64,000 nucleotides of DNA from Oenococcus sicerae (GCF_004102045.2 NZ_CP029684.2:1426001-1490000), one strand, 5' to 3'; positions 10,876 to 20,919 are shown, counted from the stretch's first letter. The notes: a model not told the origin generated them from the letters alone. A program made the numbers and translations.

Positions 10876-13530
10876 TTGAAAAGATTTAAGAAAACAACTA
10901 TTTTTTCATTATTAATCTTAGCTATTTCTATTTTTCTGCCACTGGCAAATTTATCAGGTTTGAGCAATAGCGCGAAAGCTGATACAACGAGTTATAGCAA
11001 TATTTCTCCGAATTATCAATCTAACGCTAGCGGCACTAGACCGAACACTGCAAATAGCTGGACGATTCCTGGCCAAACAGATGTCGTTAACCATCAAGGT
11101 GGAACGGCAGCTGGCTGGGATGGCGTGAGTTCTTGGAATGGCGATTCATCTAATACGACGAGTTCATACATTAAATATGGCACTAACAGCGGCAATCCGG
11201 ATTTTGCGATTCGTAAATATGCCAAACAAACGACAACACCGGGTCTGTATGACGTCTATTTAAATGCCAGAGGCAATACGCAGCAAGATATCAAGCCGAT
11301 CGATATTGTCTTAGTTGTCGATATGTCTGGTTCGATGACCCAAACCACTAATGGCGTTTCTAAGGCCACAGCTGTACAAAATGGTATTGCACAGTTTATG
11401 AGTTCGATCGCAGCTGCTGGCTATGCCAACTACGTCAATGTTGGTTTGGTTGGCTATTCAAACGTCATCAGAACAACGGTGCCTATGGCTAGTATGACAT
11501 CCAATGCTAGCAACATTAACAATGCTATTTCCACAAATGGACCCAACGGAACAACTTTCACACAATTAGGCATTCGAAATGGTGCTGCGATGCTAAATGC
11601 TGATACCAGCGGCAATAAGAAAATGATGATTCTGATGACTGATGGCATTCCTAATCAGTCTTATCATGTTTTGACCGCTTCGACGGTCAATGGTTTGGTA
11701 AACGGCAATACTTTCAGCAGTATTCAAATTGATTCTGCTGATACAGCCACTTCAAAATTTAATAATTCTTACGCTGCAAGTGGTCTCACGATTGCTGATA
11801 CTTGGGCAGCAACGATGGGTGAGGCTGGAATTGCGAAAGCTAGTCCCAATAATGATGAAATTCATGTCTTGGGAATTCAGCTGACCGGCAACAACTATTT
11901 GAACATCGGCCAAATCACAACTCGTATGCAAGCACTGGCTTCCTCAGATACCAATGGGCCGATGTATCAGGCAGCAGCTTCACCAACTGAAGTGCAGAGC
12001 TATTTAGTTAGTCAGGCCCAAAACGTGATCAGCAGTTTTAACACGATCGTGAATGGTTCGATCACAGATCCATTGGGCAGCCAGTTCATTTATTCAGGTG
12101 CTAATCCACAGGTTACTAGTGTTGGTTCAGTAGCAGTCGATACAAGTTTGATATCTGCCGGTATTGCCAATGGCACGATCAATATTGCAAATTTAAATCT
12201 TGGCAAGAACCAAGAAATTCAGATTCACTATCAAGTACGGATCAATACTGAAGATCCAAACTTCGTGCCTGACAAATGGTACCAAATGAATGGCAAAACA
12301 ACGCTCACAGCCGACGGCAGCAAGCCGACGATTCAGTACGATTTTGCGGTTCCTTCGGCTAAAGCGTCCGGTGTTTCGATTAATGTGAATAAAATTTGGC
12401 ATACATTGACGAATACAAGTCAGATACCTGATTCGATCACATTTACGGTTCAAAGGGCGACGACGACGCTGGCTGGTACTTGGCAGCAGGCAGCCGGTAC
12501 ATTGACAAAAGCCAATAATTGGACTGGTAGTTTTGCTCAATTAACGAGTAATGGCCAAAATGTTTATTTACCGAAGTTCAATAATTTGGGCCAGGATTTT
12601 ACCTACCAAGTGACAGCTGAAAATTCAGTAACGGGATTTGTTTCCAACATCGCTAATAATGCTGGGATGTCAATGATCACAAATAGTGAATTAGGTGTGA
12701 ATGTCGAGAAGTATAGTGCTAATGATGGTCATAAATTAACTGGTGCTAGTTTCACACTTTACCGCTATAGCACTAACTGGGCGTCGCAAGATAGTAGCTT
12801 TTCGCCAATCACGATCAATGGCAATCAGGCGCTGATCAATCAGATCACACCAGGTTATTACCAGATCAAAGAAGCGACGGTTCCTGATGGCTATCAGCTG
12901 AATACGACAGCCTTTAATTTCAGAGTCGATGCAAATGGTAAATTTTATGAGCAGAATGGTCAAGAAATCACGGCGACTGTTTTGCCAAATACGGATGCTT
13001 TCTACTTGAAAACAACCGCAACTGGCGGTAAAGAAATTATTTTAGCCGCATATAATGGACTGAAAAATTTTGATCTAACTGTTAATAAAACAGATGCAGC
13101 CAACGGCAAAGCAGTCACTGGTGCTGAATTTACGTTAAAAAACGCCAACGGCAATACGATCGCTGTTTCAGTATCGAATTCTGGATCGACTTTCAATTTT
13201 AGCGGCTTAAAGGCTGGCACTTATAGCTTAAGCGAAAGCAAGACACCTGATGGCTATATACCGATCGCAAACGCCATTCAGATTACGATCAATCAAGATG
13301 GCACTGTTTCGATTCCAGGAAACACGCACTGGCAGTCAGTGCTGACTTCGGGCGGGACGGCAAACACGATCACTTTGACTGTTCCGAATTCTGTGAAGGG
13401 CATTCTACCGGTTACAGGCGGCCCGGGAAACATGGTCTATGTAACAGTCTCAATTTCACTTATCACGATCGCGCTCATTAGCAGCGGCTATTATTTCTAC
13501 CGGATCAAAAGGAGGCAGCAAGATGATTAA
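10876..13530 (+). CDS. Pilus tip adhesin with von Willebrand A domain, LPVTG-anchored
   Basis: 884 aa secreted surface protein. A signal peptide covers about 1-36. A von Willebrand factor A domain follows with an intact metal-ion site DMSGS (Asp149, Ser151, Ser153) and a downstream MTDGIPN. The second half contains SpaA/Cna_B-type domains with lysines suited to isopeptide bonds and E-box-like motifs. The cell-wall sorting signal LPVTG begins at residue 844, followed by a membrane span and KRRQQDD. The start is TTG 10876 with AGGAG (10861-10865) upstream. First gene of the pilus operon and overlapping the next gene by 8 bp. Confidence 0.85.
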   Translation: MKRFKKTTIFSLLILAISIFLPLANLSGLSNSAKADTTSYSNISPNYQSNASGTRPNTANSWTIPGQTDVVNHQGGTAAGWDGVSSWNGDSSNTTSSYIKYGTNSGNPDFAIRKYAKQTTTPGLYDVYLNARGNTQQDIKPIDIVLVVDMSGSMTQTTNGVSKATAVQNGIAQFMSSIAAAGYANYVNVGLVGYSNVIRTTVPMASMTSNASNINNAISTNGPNGTTFTQLGIRNGAAMLNADTSGNKKMMILMTDGIPNQSYHVLTASTVNGLVNGNTFSSIQIDSADTATSKFNNSYAASGLTIADTWAATMGEAGIAKASPNNDEIHVLGIQLTGNNYLNIGQITTRMQALASSDTNGPMYQAAASPTEVQSYLVSQAQNVISSFNTIVNGSITDPLGSQFIYSGANPQVTSVGSVAVDTSLISAGIANGTINIANLNLGKNQEIQIHYQVRINTEDPNFVPDKWYQMNGKTTLTADGSKPTIQYDFAVPSAKASGVSINVNKIWHTLTNTSQIPDSITFTVQRATTTLAGTWQQAAGTLTKANNWTGSFAQLTSNGQNVYLPKFNNLGQDFTYQVTAENSVTGFVSNIANNAGMSMITNSELGVNVEKYSANDGHKLTGASFTLYRYSTNWASQDSSFSPITINGNQALINQITPGYYQIKEATVPDGYQLNTTAFNFRVDANGKFYEQNGQEITATVLPNTDAFYLKTTATGGKEIILAAYNGLKNFDLTVNKTDAANGKAVTGAEFTLKNANGNTIAVSVSNSGSTFNFSGLKAGTYSLSESKTPDGYIPIANAIQITINQDGTVSIPGNTHWQSVLTSGGTANTITLTVPNSVKGILPVTGGPGNMVYVTVSISLITIALISSGYYFYRIKRRQQDD

Positions 13531-14662
13531 AAAAATGATTTATTTCTTGATCGCACTTTTAACTTTCTTGGCATTTTCCTTAACGATCAGCGATCAAAAA
13601 GCAGCTGCTGCAAGCGATACTGGCCAAACGACTGTCATTTTGCATCATCGGTTATTTTGGGATAATTTGCCGGCTGATCAGACCGTCACTTCTGATGACG
13701 GATCCTTTCCTGGCAAAAATACCACTTTTGCTGTTTACGACATTACGTCGGAATATCATCATGCTTTAAAGCAGCACGACAGTCATTTCCTCGCCTCCTT
13801 TAAAGGCATGACTGAGACTGAGATCAGCGATTATGTCAAAAAAAACGATCTGACAGAACTCGCTCAAACAGTGACCGACGAGAACGGTATTGCTAATTTC
13901 GATCTTGCAAGCAATGACCAGCAGGCTTATTTAATCGTTTCCGTTGGCAATAATCAAAAACAGGTGAATGATTTAGTGTTTGAACAAAGGCCGGATCCGA
14001 TCGCGATCAATTTTCCAATTTATGTTGGTGAAACGAATCAATTGCTTAATCCTGTCAATATCTATACGAAATCAGCTGTGATCAGTCGAGTACCTTATTT
14101 CTTCAAATATGGTGAGACTCTGTCAAAAGAAACAAAAGCACTGGCTGGCGTTCAGTTCGTTTTCTATAAAATTGATGCGGGTCAGAAATACTATTTGACC
14201 AGCGCTAATAACTGGATCCAAACAACTAGTCCTTTGTCAAATGAATTAGTCGAAAAGTTTGTTTCAGATAAGAACGGACTAGTTACTTTGAATAATAGTC
14301 AGTTACTAGCAGGCAGTTATTATTTTCAAGAAGTCAAAACAGCTGCCGGCTACACGATCTCTGCCGCAGCTGAAAAAATTGAAGTCGATATTCCAGCGAT
14401 TTCTGATATTTCCAATCTGCAGACAATTAAGGTTAACGGACAAGCTCTGTTAAAACTGACTGATGGGCAAATTCCAGATAGTGCTTATAAGACAGCTGTG
14501 CCTAAAGTCTATAACTATCAGGCTGGACCTAAAAAAACTGAGAATCAGCTTTTTCCATTTTTGCCGCAGACTGGCGAAACGATCGGTGCTATTTCACTGA
14601 TCGGTCTCTTAATAATTTTAGTTATCGGCCTGATTTTCATAAAAAAAAGGAAAGGGGTTTAA
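13523..14662 (+). CDS. Minor (probably basal) pilin, LPQTG-anchored
   Basis: 379 aa with signal peptide (about 1-30), Cna_B-like repeats in the middle (AGVQFVFYKI; an E-box-like YYFQEVKTAAGY) and a sorting signal LPQTG at 347 followed by a hydrophobic span and KKRKGV. A segment NPVNIYTKS resembles a degenerate pilin motif. ATG 13523 is inside the end of the tip gene and has AGGAGG at 13509-13514. Size and order suggest the basal or linking subunit; the exact role is inference. Confidence 0.8.
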   Translation: MIKKMIYFLIALLTFLAFSLTISDQKAAAASDTGQTTVILHHRLFWDNLPADQTVTSDDGSFPGKNTTFAVYDITSEYHHALKQHDSHFLASFKGMTETEISDYVKKNDLTELAQTVTDENGIANFDLASNDQQAYLIVSVGNNQKQVNDLVFEQRPDPIAINFPIYVGETNQLLNPVNIYTKSAVISRVPYFFKYGETLSKETKALAGVQFVFYKIDAGQKYYLTSANNWIQTTSPLSNELVEKFVSDKNGLVTLNNSQLLAGSYYFQEVKTAAGYTISAAAEKIEVDIPAISDISNLQTIKVNGQALLKLTDGQIPDSAYKTAVPKVYNYQAGPKKTENQLFPFLPQTGETIGAISLIGLLIILVIGLIFIKKRKGV

Positions 14663-14666
14663 AAAG

Positions 14667-16193
14667 ATGAAAAAGAGAATTTGGGCACTTTTGACCAGTC
14701 TGATCTTGGCGCTTCCGCTGTTTGCATCCTTATTTGTAGCCGGCGGTCAAGTATTCGCTACGACGACTGATACAGTTAATGTCACGATACACAAGCGTGT
14801 TTTTGATCAAGGCACTGTGCCGGCCAACAAACAAAATACTGGCGATACGATGAACGATTTTGGCGGTACACCATTAGCAGGTGTCACTTTTACAGCTTAT
14901 GATGTAACTGACCAATATCTTTCATATCGAAGCGATGGTGCTGGCATGACAGCCGAAGCAGCCATCCAAAAGATTCAAAACGATGCAGCTATGACTGCAC
15001 CGGCTTATGCAGCGAAAATTGCTGACGGTGTTACGACAAATCCTGACGGCACTTATACCTTTACTAATTTGGCATTAAAGAATGGTGATAAGGACAAGGT
15101 TTATCTCTTCGTTGAAACAAATTCACCATCAAATATTATTGCCAAAGCTGCACCGATCGTGTTAGCGATGCCGATTTTCAAGGGTAGCTCTAATACTGAT
15201 ATCAACAAAGATATTCATGTTTATCCAAAAAATGAACAAGCAACAGCTATCACCAAGGATCTTGATGATGCTAGCAAGACTAAGCTGGAAGTCACACTGC
15301 CTGATGGCAGCAAAATTTACAATGCCGGCTTTGGCCAAACATTCGGTTACAAAGTTGTTGTGGCCGTTCCTTGGAATATTCAAAGCAAAGATACCTTTAA
15401 TGTTATCGATAATCCTGACAAGGGAATTGATATTGATGCCAGCACGGTCACTGTTGCCGGTTTGACAAAAGGAAGCGACTATACTGTTCAGACTAATCAG
15501 GTTGCTGGACATGGAGCTGGTTACAAAATTACTTTTAATACCCAATCTGCTGGCGTGATCGCGAATGCTGGAAAACTGCTGACGATCAGTTATCAGGCTG
15601 TTCTAACAAATGATGCTGTTGCCGATACAGCTATTAACAATACGGCTACTTTAACGATCGGCAATGGCACTGATTTGACAACGACACCAACTGATGGGCC
15701 AAATATCTATACAGGCGGTGCTAAATTCATCAAGCAGGATAAGCAAAGCTCAGCTGCTTTGGCTGGCGCGAAGTTCGTCTTGGTCACTCTTGATAGCAAT
15801 GGTAATGTGGCTCAATATGCTTCTCAAGATGCTAATGGCAAGTACACTTGGAGCAATGATGCTTCAACAGCAACGACCTATACATCTGGCGCGAATGGCG
15901 GATTCACACTTGAAGGTCTTAATTATTCAAGCACTTTAGAAAATGGCGGCAGTTATGCTGTTGTTGAAACACAGGCGCCTGATGGTTATGCACTTTTGAC
16001 AGATCCGCTAAAGTTCACAATTACGAAAGGAAGTTTCTCGGACAGCAGTATCATTCATGTTCTCGATATTAAAAAAGGTGTATTGCCGGCGACTGGCGGA
16101 ACTGGTATTTACCTGTTCTTGATCGCTGGTTCGCTATTAATGTCTGGTGCATATGTCTGGAACAAGAGAAACAAGCGGAATTCAGAAATTTGA
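14667..16193 (+). CDS. Major pilin (shaft) subunit, LPATG-anchored
   Basis: 508 aa backbone pilin. It has a signal peptide (about 1-31), a pilin motif HVYPKN with the polymerising Lys188, an E-box YAVVETQAPDGY starting at 430 (Glu434), Cna_B-type domains, and the sorting signal LPATG at 473. In this family a class C sortase joins the pilin-motif lysine of one subunit to the LPxTG threonine of the next. No sortase gene lies beside it. The gene ends the operon, followed by a strong terminator. Confidence 0.88.
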   Translation: MKKRIWALLTSLILALPLFASLFVAGGQVFATTTDTVNVTIHKRVFDQGTVPANKQNTGDTMNDFGGTPLAGVTFTAYDVTDQYLSYRSDGAGMTAEAAIQKIQNDAAMTAPAYAAKIADGVTTNPDGTYTFTNLALKNGDKDKVYLFVETNSPSNIIAKAAPIVLAMPIFKGSSNTDINKDIHVYPKNEQATAITKDLDDASKTKLEVTLPDGSKIYNAGFGQTFGYKVVVAVPWNIQSKDTFNVIDNPDKGIDIDASTVTVAGLTKGSDYTVQTNQVAGHGAGYKITFNTQSAGVIANAGKLLTISYQAVLTNDAVADTAINNTATLTIGNGTDLTTTPTDGPNIYTGGAKFIKQDKQSSAALAGAKFVLVTLDSNGNVAQYASQDANGKYTWSNDASTATTYTSGANGGFTLEGLNYSSTLENGGSYAVVETQAPDGYALLTDPLKFTITKGSFSDSSIIHVLDIKKGVLPATGGTGIYLFLIAGSLLMSGAYVWNKRNKRNSEI

Positions 16194-16222
16194 TTTTCAT
16201 TAATTTATATCATTTTGTTAAG

Positions 16223-16259
16223 CTTCGATCGCTGATGATTTCAAAGATCGAAGTTTTTT
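16223..16259 (+). terminator. Rho-independent terminator of the pilus operon
   Basis: CTTCGATC (16223-16230) pairs perfectly with GATCGAAG (16246-16253), followed by TTTTTT. Confidence 0.9.
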
Positions 16260-16334
16260 AATACAAAGAGAACTAGCAAATGTAATAAGTTTTTCACATG
16301 CCTACTTAAAACAAAAATACTTATTTACAAGGTG

Positions 16335-16362
16335 TTGACAGCGCTTACATTTAGGTTATAAT
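16335..16362 (+). promoter_or_regulatory. Promoter with overlapping cre (CcpA) site for pyruvate oxidase
   Basis: Consensus -35 TTGACA (16335-16340) and -10 TATAAT (16357-16362) with a 16-bp spacer. TGACAGCGCTTACA (16336-16349) matches the catabolite-responsive element consensus at all but one defined position and covers the -35 box, which predicts repression by CcpA on preferred sugars. Confidence 0.85.
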
Positions 16363-16395
16363 TCTTACTTGTGAACCAAAAAAGGAGAAAATAAT

Positions 16396-18156
16396 ATGAC
16401 AAAAATGATCGCTGGACAAGCATTAGTCAAAGCTCTGGAAGAATGGGGCGTTGATCACGTCTACGGTATTCCAGGCGGATCTATTAATCATACGGTCGAA
16501 GGACTTTTTTTAGAAAAAGATAAGGTGAAATATATTCAAGTGCGTCATGAAGAAGTTGGTGCGATCGCCGCTTCAGCTGACGCAAAGTTTACAGGTAAGA
16601 TCGGCGTTGCCTTCGGATCAGCCGGACCTGGTGCAACACATTTATTCAATGGTTTATATGATGCCAAAATGGATCATGTGCCAGTATTGGCTTTGGTTGG
16701 TCAGGTACCTCAGGCAACCATGAATACGAATTATTTCCAAGAGATGGATGAAGTACCGATGTTCAGTGATGTTGCCGTCTATAATCGGACGATTACGACT
16801 GCTGCACAAATTCCTTATGTGATCAATCAGGCGATTCGAGAAGCTTATCGTCAAAAGGGTGTCTCAGTCGTTGTTATACCGGAAAATTTGGCAAGTGAAG
16901 AAATTGATTACCAGCCAGTTAAAACGCCAAAGGTTGTTGCGAATAATTTTTCTCAGTCTGTCGATCCTAAGGCGGTCAACGATACATTGGCCTTGATCAA
17001 GGCGGCCAAACACCCGTTAGTATACGCTGGACGCGGGCTATTAGGTGCTCGTGATGTGTTGACAAAGTTTTCTGAACAATTTAATTTGCCGATTATGAAT
17101 ACGGTTCCGGCCACAGGTGTCATCAGCACCGACCATCCGAATTTTATTGGCACATTTGGCCGTTTGGGCAGCAAATCCGGCTTTGAAGCACTGCAGCACA
17201 CTGATCTGATCTTATTTTTGGGGTCTGAATTTCCTTTTGCAGGTTTTTGGCCAAAAAATATCAAAATTATTCAAGTCAACAATAATCCTTTTGATATTGG
17301 CAAAACAGTCGATGTTGACTACGCCATTATTTCTGATGCTAAAAGTTATTTGCAGGCCCTGATCGATACAAAAGAGACGCTGCCGGCCGGTACTTGGCTG
17401 AAAGCAAACCAACAGAATAAGCACAATTGGAGCAGTTGGTTAAATGAACTAGCTAAGGATGATAGTGAAGGTCTGAATCCGGAATCTGTCACTGCTAAGA
17501 TCACGGAAATCTCTGGTCCAAAGGATACTTTTGCTGTTGATACAGGAAATGTTTCTGAATGGGGTGTTCGCGGTTTACCAATGAATCATGAGCAGCGTTT
17601 TGCACTTTCTGGTTTGTTTGCCACGATGGGCTTCGGTTTGCCGGGTGGATTAGCTGGTGCTTTGAGCGTACCAGAGGGTCAGGCTTGGTCTCTTTCAGGG
17701 GATGGTGGTTTTTCCATGGTCGTACAAGATTTGATCACGGAAGTTCGTTATGGCCTGCCTGTGATCAATGTTGTCTTTACAAATAATCGTTTTGGTTTTA
17801 TCTATCACGAACAAGTACAAACCAAACAGCATTTTTATGGTGTTGATCTGACCTCTGCTGATTGGGCAAAGGTTGGTGAGGGTCTTGGTGCTATCGCCTT
17901 TACAGCTAAAAGTATCGCTGATCTAAATGATGTATTCGCCAAGATCAAAGAACTGCAAGCTCAAGGCAACAAAAAGCCAATTGTGATCAATGCCATCATC
18001 AAAGAAGCCGATCCAATTCCAACTGATTTCATGCCATTTGATGCTAAACTTTATGGTCAGGACACTGTTGATGCTTTTACTAAACAATATAAAATCGATC
18101 CTAAAAAGCAGCCTTCCTTAGGAGAATTGCTCCGTGCTCAGGGCGATGAATTGTAA
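16396..18156 (+). CDS. pox: Pyruvate oxidase (acetyl-phosphate and hydrogen peroxide forming)
   Basis: TPP- and FAD-dependent cytoplasmic enzyme turning pyruvate, phosphate and oxygen into acetyl phosphate, CO2 and H2O2. 586 aa matches SpxB/Pox proteins of lactic acid bacteria. Seen motifs are YGIPGGSINHT near the N-terminus, the TPP-activating Glu in QVRHEEVGA, the FGSAGPGATHLFNGLYDAK segment typical of pyruvate oxidase rather than acetolactate synthase, and the TPP/Mg site GDGG...NN at about 435-470. AAAGGAG precedes ATG 16396. Monocistronic, with its own promoter, cre site and terminator. Confidence 0.9.
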   Translation: MTKMIAGQALVKALEEWGVDHVYGIPGGSINHTVEGLFLEKDKVKYIQVRHEEVGAIAASADAKFTGKIGVAFGSAGPGATHLFNGLYDAKMDHVPVLALVGQVPQATMNTNYFQEMDEVPMFSDVAVYNRTITTAAQIPYVINQAIREAYRQKGVSVVVIPENLASEEIDYQPVKTPKVVANNFSQSVDPKAVNDTLALIKAAKHPLVYAGRGLLGARDVLTKFSEQFNLPIMNTVPATGVISTDHPNFIGTFGRLGSKSGFEALQHTDLILFLGSEFPFAGFWPKNIKIIQVNNNPFDIGKTVDVDYAIISDAKSYLQALIDTKETLPAGTWLKANQQNKHNWSSWLNELAKDDSEGLNPESVTAKITEISGPKDTFAVDTGNVSEWGVRGLPMNHEQRFALSGLFATMGFGLPGGLAGALSVPEGQAWSLSGDGGFSMVVQDLITEVRYGLPVINVVFTNNRFGFIYHEQVQTKQHFYGVDLTSADWAKVGEGLGAIAFTAKSIADLNDVFAKIKELQAQGNKKPIVINAIIKEADPIPTDFMPFDAKLYGQDTVDAFTKQYKIDPKKQPSLGELLRAQGDEL

Positions 18157-18169
18157 AAAACACTAAAAA

Positions 18170-18215
18170 AATAGTCTTGGTAAACTTCGTTGCAAGTTGC
18201 CGAGGCTATTTTTTT
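18170..18215 (+). terminator. Terminator of pyruvate oxidase gene
   Basis: AATAGTCTTGG (18170-18180) pairs with CCGAGGCTATT (18200-18210) using two G-U pairs, ending in a T run. The converging transporter gene ends 9 bp further on, so it may act for both strands. Confidence 0.88.
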
Positions 18216-18223
18216 GACTCTGA

Positions 18224-19030
18224 TTATTGGTAATCAGCAACTTTTGTGCCCATCCATTTTTTCGCGATTTTTTTGAGTGTACCATCTTTTTTGTATTTTT
18301 TAAGTTTTTGATTAATCGCGGCCTGCAGCTTTTTGTTCTTGCCCTTGGTAAAGGCTATTGAAAAAGTGTTTGGTGTGGATAAATTAAGTTCTTTATTGGT
18401 GAAAACATAATAGCTGTATCCTTTATGATCTTTTAATAAGGTCTCAGCCTTCGTTTGATCCATCATGGCCGCTTGGACACTACCATTCCATAAATCCTGC
18501 GCAACTAGTGTGCCTGTATCTAATGTGGTGACTTTAGCAGCTAATTTTTTAGCTTGGTCAGCATATTGCGTATTAAATACAGCGGCAACTTTCAAACCTT
18601 TGAGATCTTTGCCAGATTTGATTTTAATGTTATTTTTGTGAAGAACAGCCGTTTTAGCATTAAAGTAACTTTTTGAAAAATCAACACTCTTAGCACGTTC
18701 GGGAGTAGCGGTCATACCGGAAATAACCAGGCTTGCACGTCCAGATTGCAGATATCCGATCAGGCCGGTGAAATCAGTTTCCTTAATTTTATATTTGAAA
18801 CCAAGATCTTTGGACAATTTTTTAAGCAGATCCATATCGAAACCAACGATTTTCGAATCACCATTTGAATCAACGGTCTTATTTTCAAAGGGTGGAAAAT
18901 TTGGACTTGTTGCAACGCTAAATGTTTTTCCGGAAAAAGGTTTTTTAGCAGATGAAGAGACGGATAGCATTGTATTAAAAACCAGTAATAGCGTAAAAAT
19001 GCTGGTTAATAATTTTATTAGTTGTTTCAT
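18224..19030 (-). CDS. Amino-acid ABC transporter substrate-binding protein (family 3)
   Basis: 268 aa periplasmic-type binding protein of the polar amino acid family, with the typical PNFPPFE and GFDMDLLKKLSKDLGF near the N-terminus and ISGMTATPERAKSVDFS in the middle. The N-terminus is a hydrophobic signal segment (about 5-28) that lacks a lipobox cysteine, so the usual lipid anchor is missing; it may be held by an uncleaved signal anchor. It overlaps the permease gene by ATGA and follows argG in the same direction, so an arginine-related substrate is likely (inference). Confidence 0.85.
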   Translation of the reverse strand: MKQLIKLLTSIFTLLLVFNTMLSVSSSAKKPFSGKTFSVATSPNFPPFENKTVDSNGDSKIVGFDMDLLKKLSKDLGFKYKIKETDFTGLIGYLQSGRASLVISGMTATPERAKSVDFSKSYFNAKTAVLHKNNIKIKSGKDLKGLKVAAVFNTQYADQAKKLAAKVTTLDTGTLVAQDLWNGSVQAAMMDQTKAETLLKDHKGYSYYVFTNKELNLSTPNTFSIAFTKGKNKKLQAAINQKLKKYKKDGTLKKIAKKWMGTKVADYQ

Positions 19031-19695
19031 TGAACAAGATTCCTTTCGAGTTTTCTAGAAAAATAGCTGAGTATCATAACTAAAATATAGTAAATAATTG
19101 CAATGACTAAAAAGGGTTCAAAGGCCAGATAAGTTTCTCCTTGTGCGATCATACCGGCACGCATGAGATCAAGCATACCGACAGTCGAAACGAGTGAGGT
19201 GTCTTTTAAGAGACTGATAGATTCATTGACCATTGATGGCAAAACGGCTTTCAAACCTTGTGGAATCACGATATTTATCATCGAACGCCAATAACCAAGT
19301 CCTAAAGATCTGGCAGCTTCATTTTGTCCACCATCAACCGCTTGAATACCGCCGCGGAGAATTTCTGAGATGTAGGCACCCGCATTGAGGGAAAGCGAAA
19401 GTAAGGCAGAAGGGAAAGCGTCAATATTGAACCCGATTACTTCCTTAGCACCAAAATAGATAAGAAATATTTGAACGAGCAAAGGCGTACCTCGAAAAAT
19501 CGAAGTATAAAAACGAGCTAAGCAGCCCAATAAGGGTAGTTTTGCGATCTTGACCAAGGCTAGGATCAAGCCTAAAAAGATGCCGAATACCAATGCTAAA
19601 ATAGTTAATTCTAATGTATTGAACAAACCATTGATGAAAATTTTCCGAAAAGGCCACATTTTTGAGAAGTTGAGTGCCGCCATTGCTAAAAACAT
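19027..19695 (-). CDS. Amino-acid ABC transporter permease
   Basis: 222 aa inner-membrane subunit of the His/Glu/Gln/Arg permease family, with about five membrane spans, the family's FYTSIFRGTPLLVQIFLIYFG segment and the ATPase-contact loop EAARSLGLGYWRS. Its start is 3 nt after the argG stop, so it is cotranscribed with argG. No ATP-binding subunit is encoded nearby; the pair must borrow one from elsewhere. Confidence 0.88.
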   Translation of the reverse strand: MFLAMAALNFSKMWPFRKIFINGLFNTLELTILALVFGIFLGLILALVKIAKLPLLGCLARFYTSIFRGTPLLVQIFLIYFGAKEVIGFNIDAFPSALLSLSLNAGAYISEILRGGIQAVDGGQNEAARSLGLGYWRSMINIVIPQGLKAVLPSMVNESISLLKDTSLVSTVGMLDLMRAGMIAQGETYLAFEPFLVIAIIYYILVMILSYFSRKLERNLVQ

Positions 19696-19698
19696 TAA

Positions 19699-20919
19699 TT
19701 AGATCTCTTCTTTTTGTTCAGAATGAATATGGTTGACTTGTTCATAGACTGTAGCGGGCAGGGTATAAAGTTTTAGAAAACCGACAGCTGCTTGTTCATC
19801 AAAGGAATTAGCTGACGTGTAGGTCGCTAGTTTTTCCGAATAGAGGGAATTGGTCTCGGACTTTCTAGCGACCGCAGTTGCAGAACCTTTATATAGCTTG
19901 ATTTTAACGACACCATTAACGACTTTTTGCGTCTCGTCAATAAAAGTGTTCAAAGCATCAAATAAGGGTGAAATCCACATTGCATTGTAGATCAGGTTTG
20001 TGATCTGTTGTTCAATGATCGGCTTAAAATGAGCAACGTCGTGTTCCAACGTGATATCTTCTAAATCTTTATGGGCAGTCATAATAACGGCTGCTGCAGG
20101 AGCTTCATAAATTTCACGAGACTTGATACCGATCAAACGGTTTTCAACATGATCAATTCTGCCAATACCGTTGGCGCCAGCTAATTGATTTAATGTGACG
20201 ATCAAATCTGATAGCTTCATCTGTTCGCCATTAATTGCCGCTGGCAGACCATTTTTAAATGTCAGATCAACGAAAACTGCCTGGTCAGGTGCTTGTTCAG
20301 CTGGAACAGTTAAGGCATAGGCATCTGCTGGTGCTTGATTCCATGGATTTTCCAAAATACCGGCTTCATTAGAGCGGCCCCAAAGATTTTCATCGATGGA
20401 ATAGGGAGAATCGAAGTTGATCGGGACCGGCACGTTATGAGTATGGGCATATTCAATTTCTTCTTCACGCGACCATTGAAAATCACGAATTGGCGCCTCG
20501 ATCTTCATTTCTGGATCAAACGCGTGAATGGCAGCTTCAAAACGAACTTGGTCATTGCCTTTACCGGTCGAACCATGTGCGATCGCAACAGCATTATTTT
20601 CGTGGGCGATTTTGACTAGTTTAGTAATGATCAAAGGCCGTGACAGAGCTGATAAAAGCGGATATTCACCTTCATATAAGGCATTAGATTTGATGACTTT
20701 GCTAACGTAGTTATCGGCAAATTCGTCTTTAGCATCGATCACAATTGATTGTACAGCGCCGATTTTTAAAGCTTTTTGCTGAATAGCCGACATTTGTTTG
20801 CCATGCTGGCCGACATCAAGCGACACAGCGATGACATCGTATCCTTTATCACCAAGCCAGGGGATGGCTACAGAAGTATCTAAACCGCCTGAATAAGCTA
20901 AAACAATTTTCTTTGACAT
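19699..20919 (-). CDS. argG: Argininosuccinate synthase
   Basis: Joins citrulline and aspartate using ATP. 406 aa; N-terminal ATP pyrophosphatase loop AYSGGLDTS at 8-16, and [14 protein letters not shown] at about 115-128, the usual citrulline/aspartate site. AAGGAG lies just before ATG 20919 on this strand. It lies downstream of argH (order H-G rather than the common G-H) and is followed at once by the transporter genes. Confidence 0.96.
   Translation of the reverse strand: MSKKIVLAYSGGLDTSVAIPWLGDKGYDVIAVSLDVGQHGKQMSAIQQKALKIGAVQSIVIDAKDEFADNYVSKVIKSNALYEGEYPLLSALSRPLIITKLVKIAHENNAVAIAHGSTGKGNDQVRFEAAIHAFDPEMKIEAPIRDFQWSREEEIEYAHTHNVPVPINFDSPYSIDENLWGRSNEAGILENPWNQAPADAYALTVPAEQAPDQAVFVDLTFKNGLPAAINGEQMKLSDLIVTLNQLAGANGIGRIDHVENRLIGIKSREIYEAPAAAVIMTAHKDLEDITLEHDVAHFKPIIEQQITNLIYNAMWISPLFDALNTFIDETQKVVNGVVKIKLYKGSATAVARKSETNSLYSEKLATYTSANSFDEQAAVGFLKLYTLPATVYEQVNHIHSEQKEEI

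Noticed and set aside
12193-12540. 115-codon minus-strand frame inside the pilus tip gene
   Set aside because: Antisense shadow of a long intact gene with clear domains; Arg/Cys-rich composition typical of chance frames.
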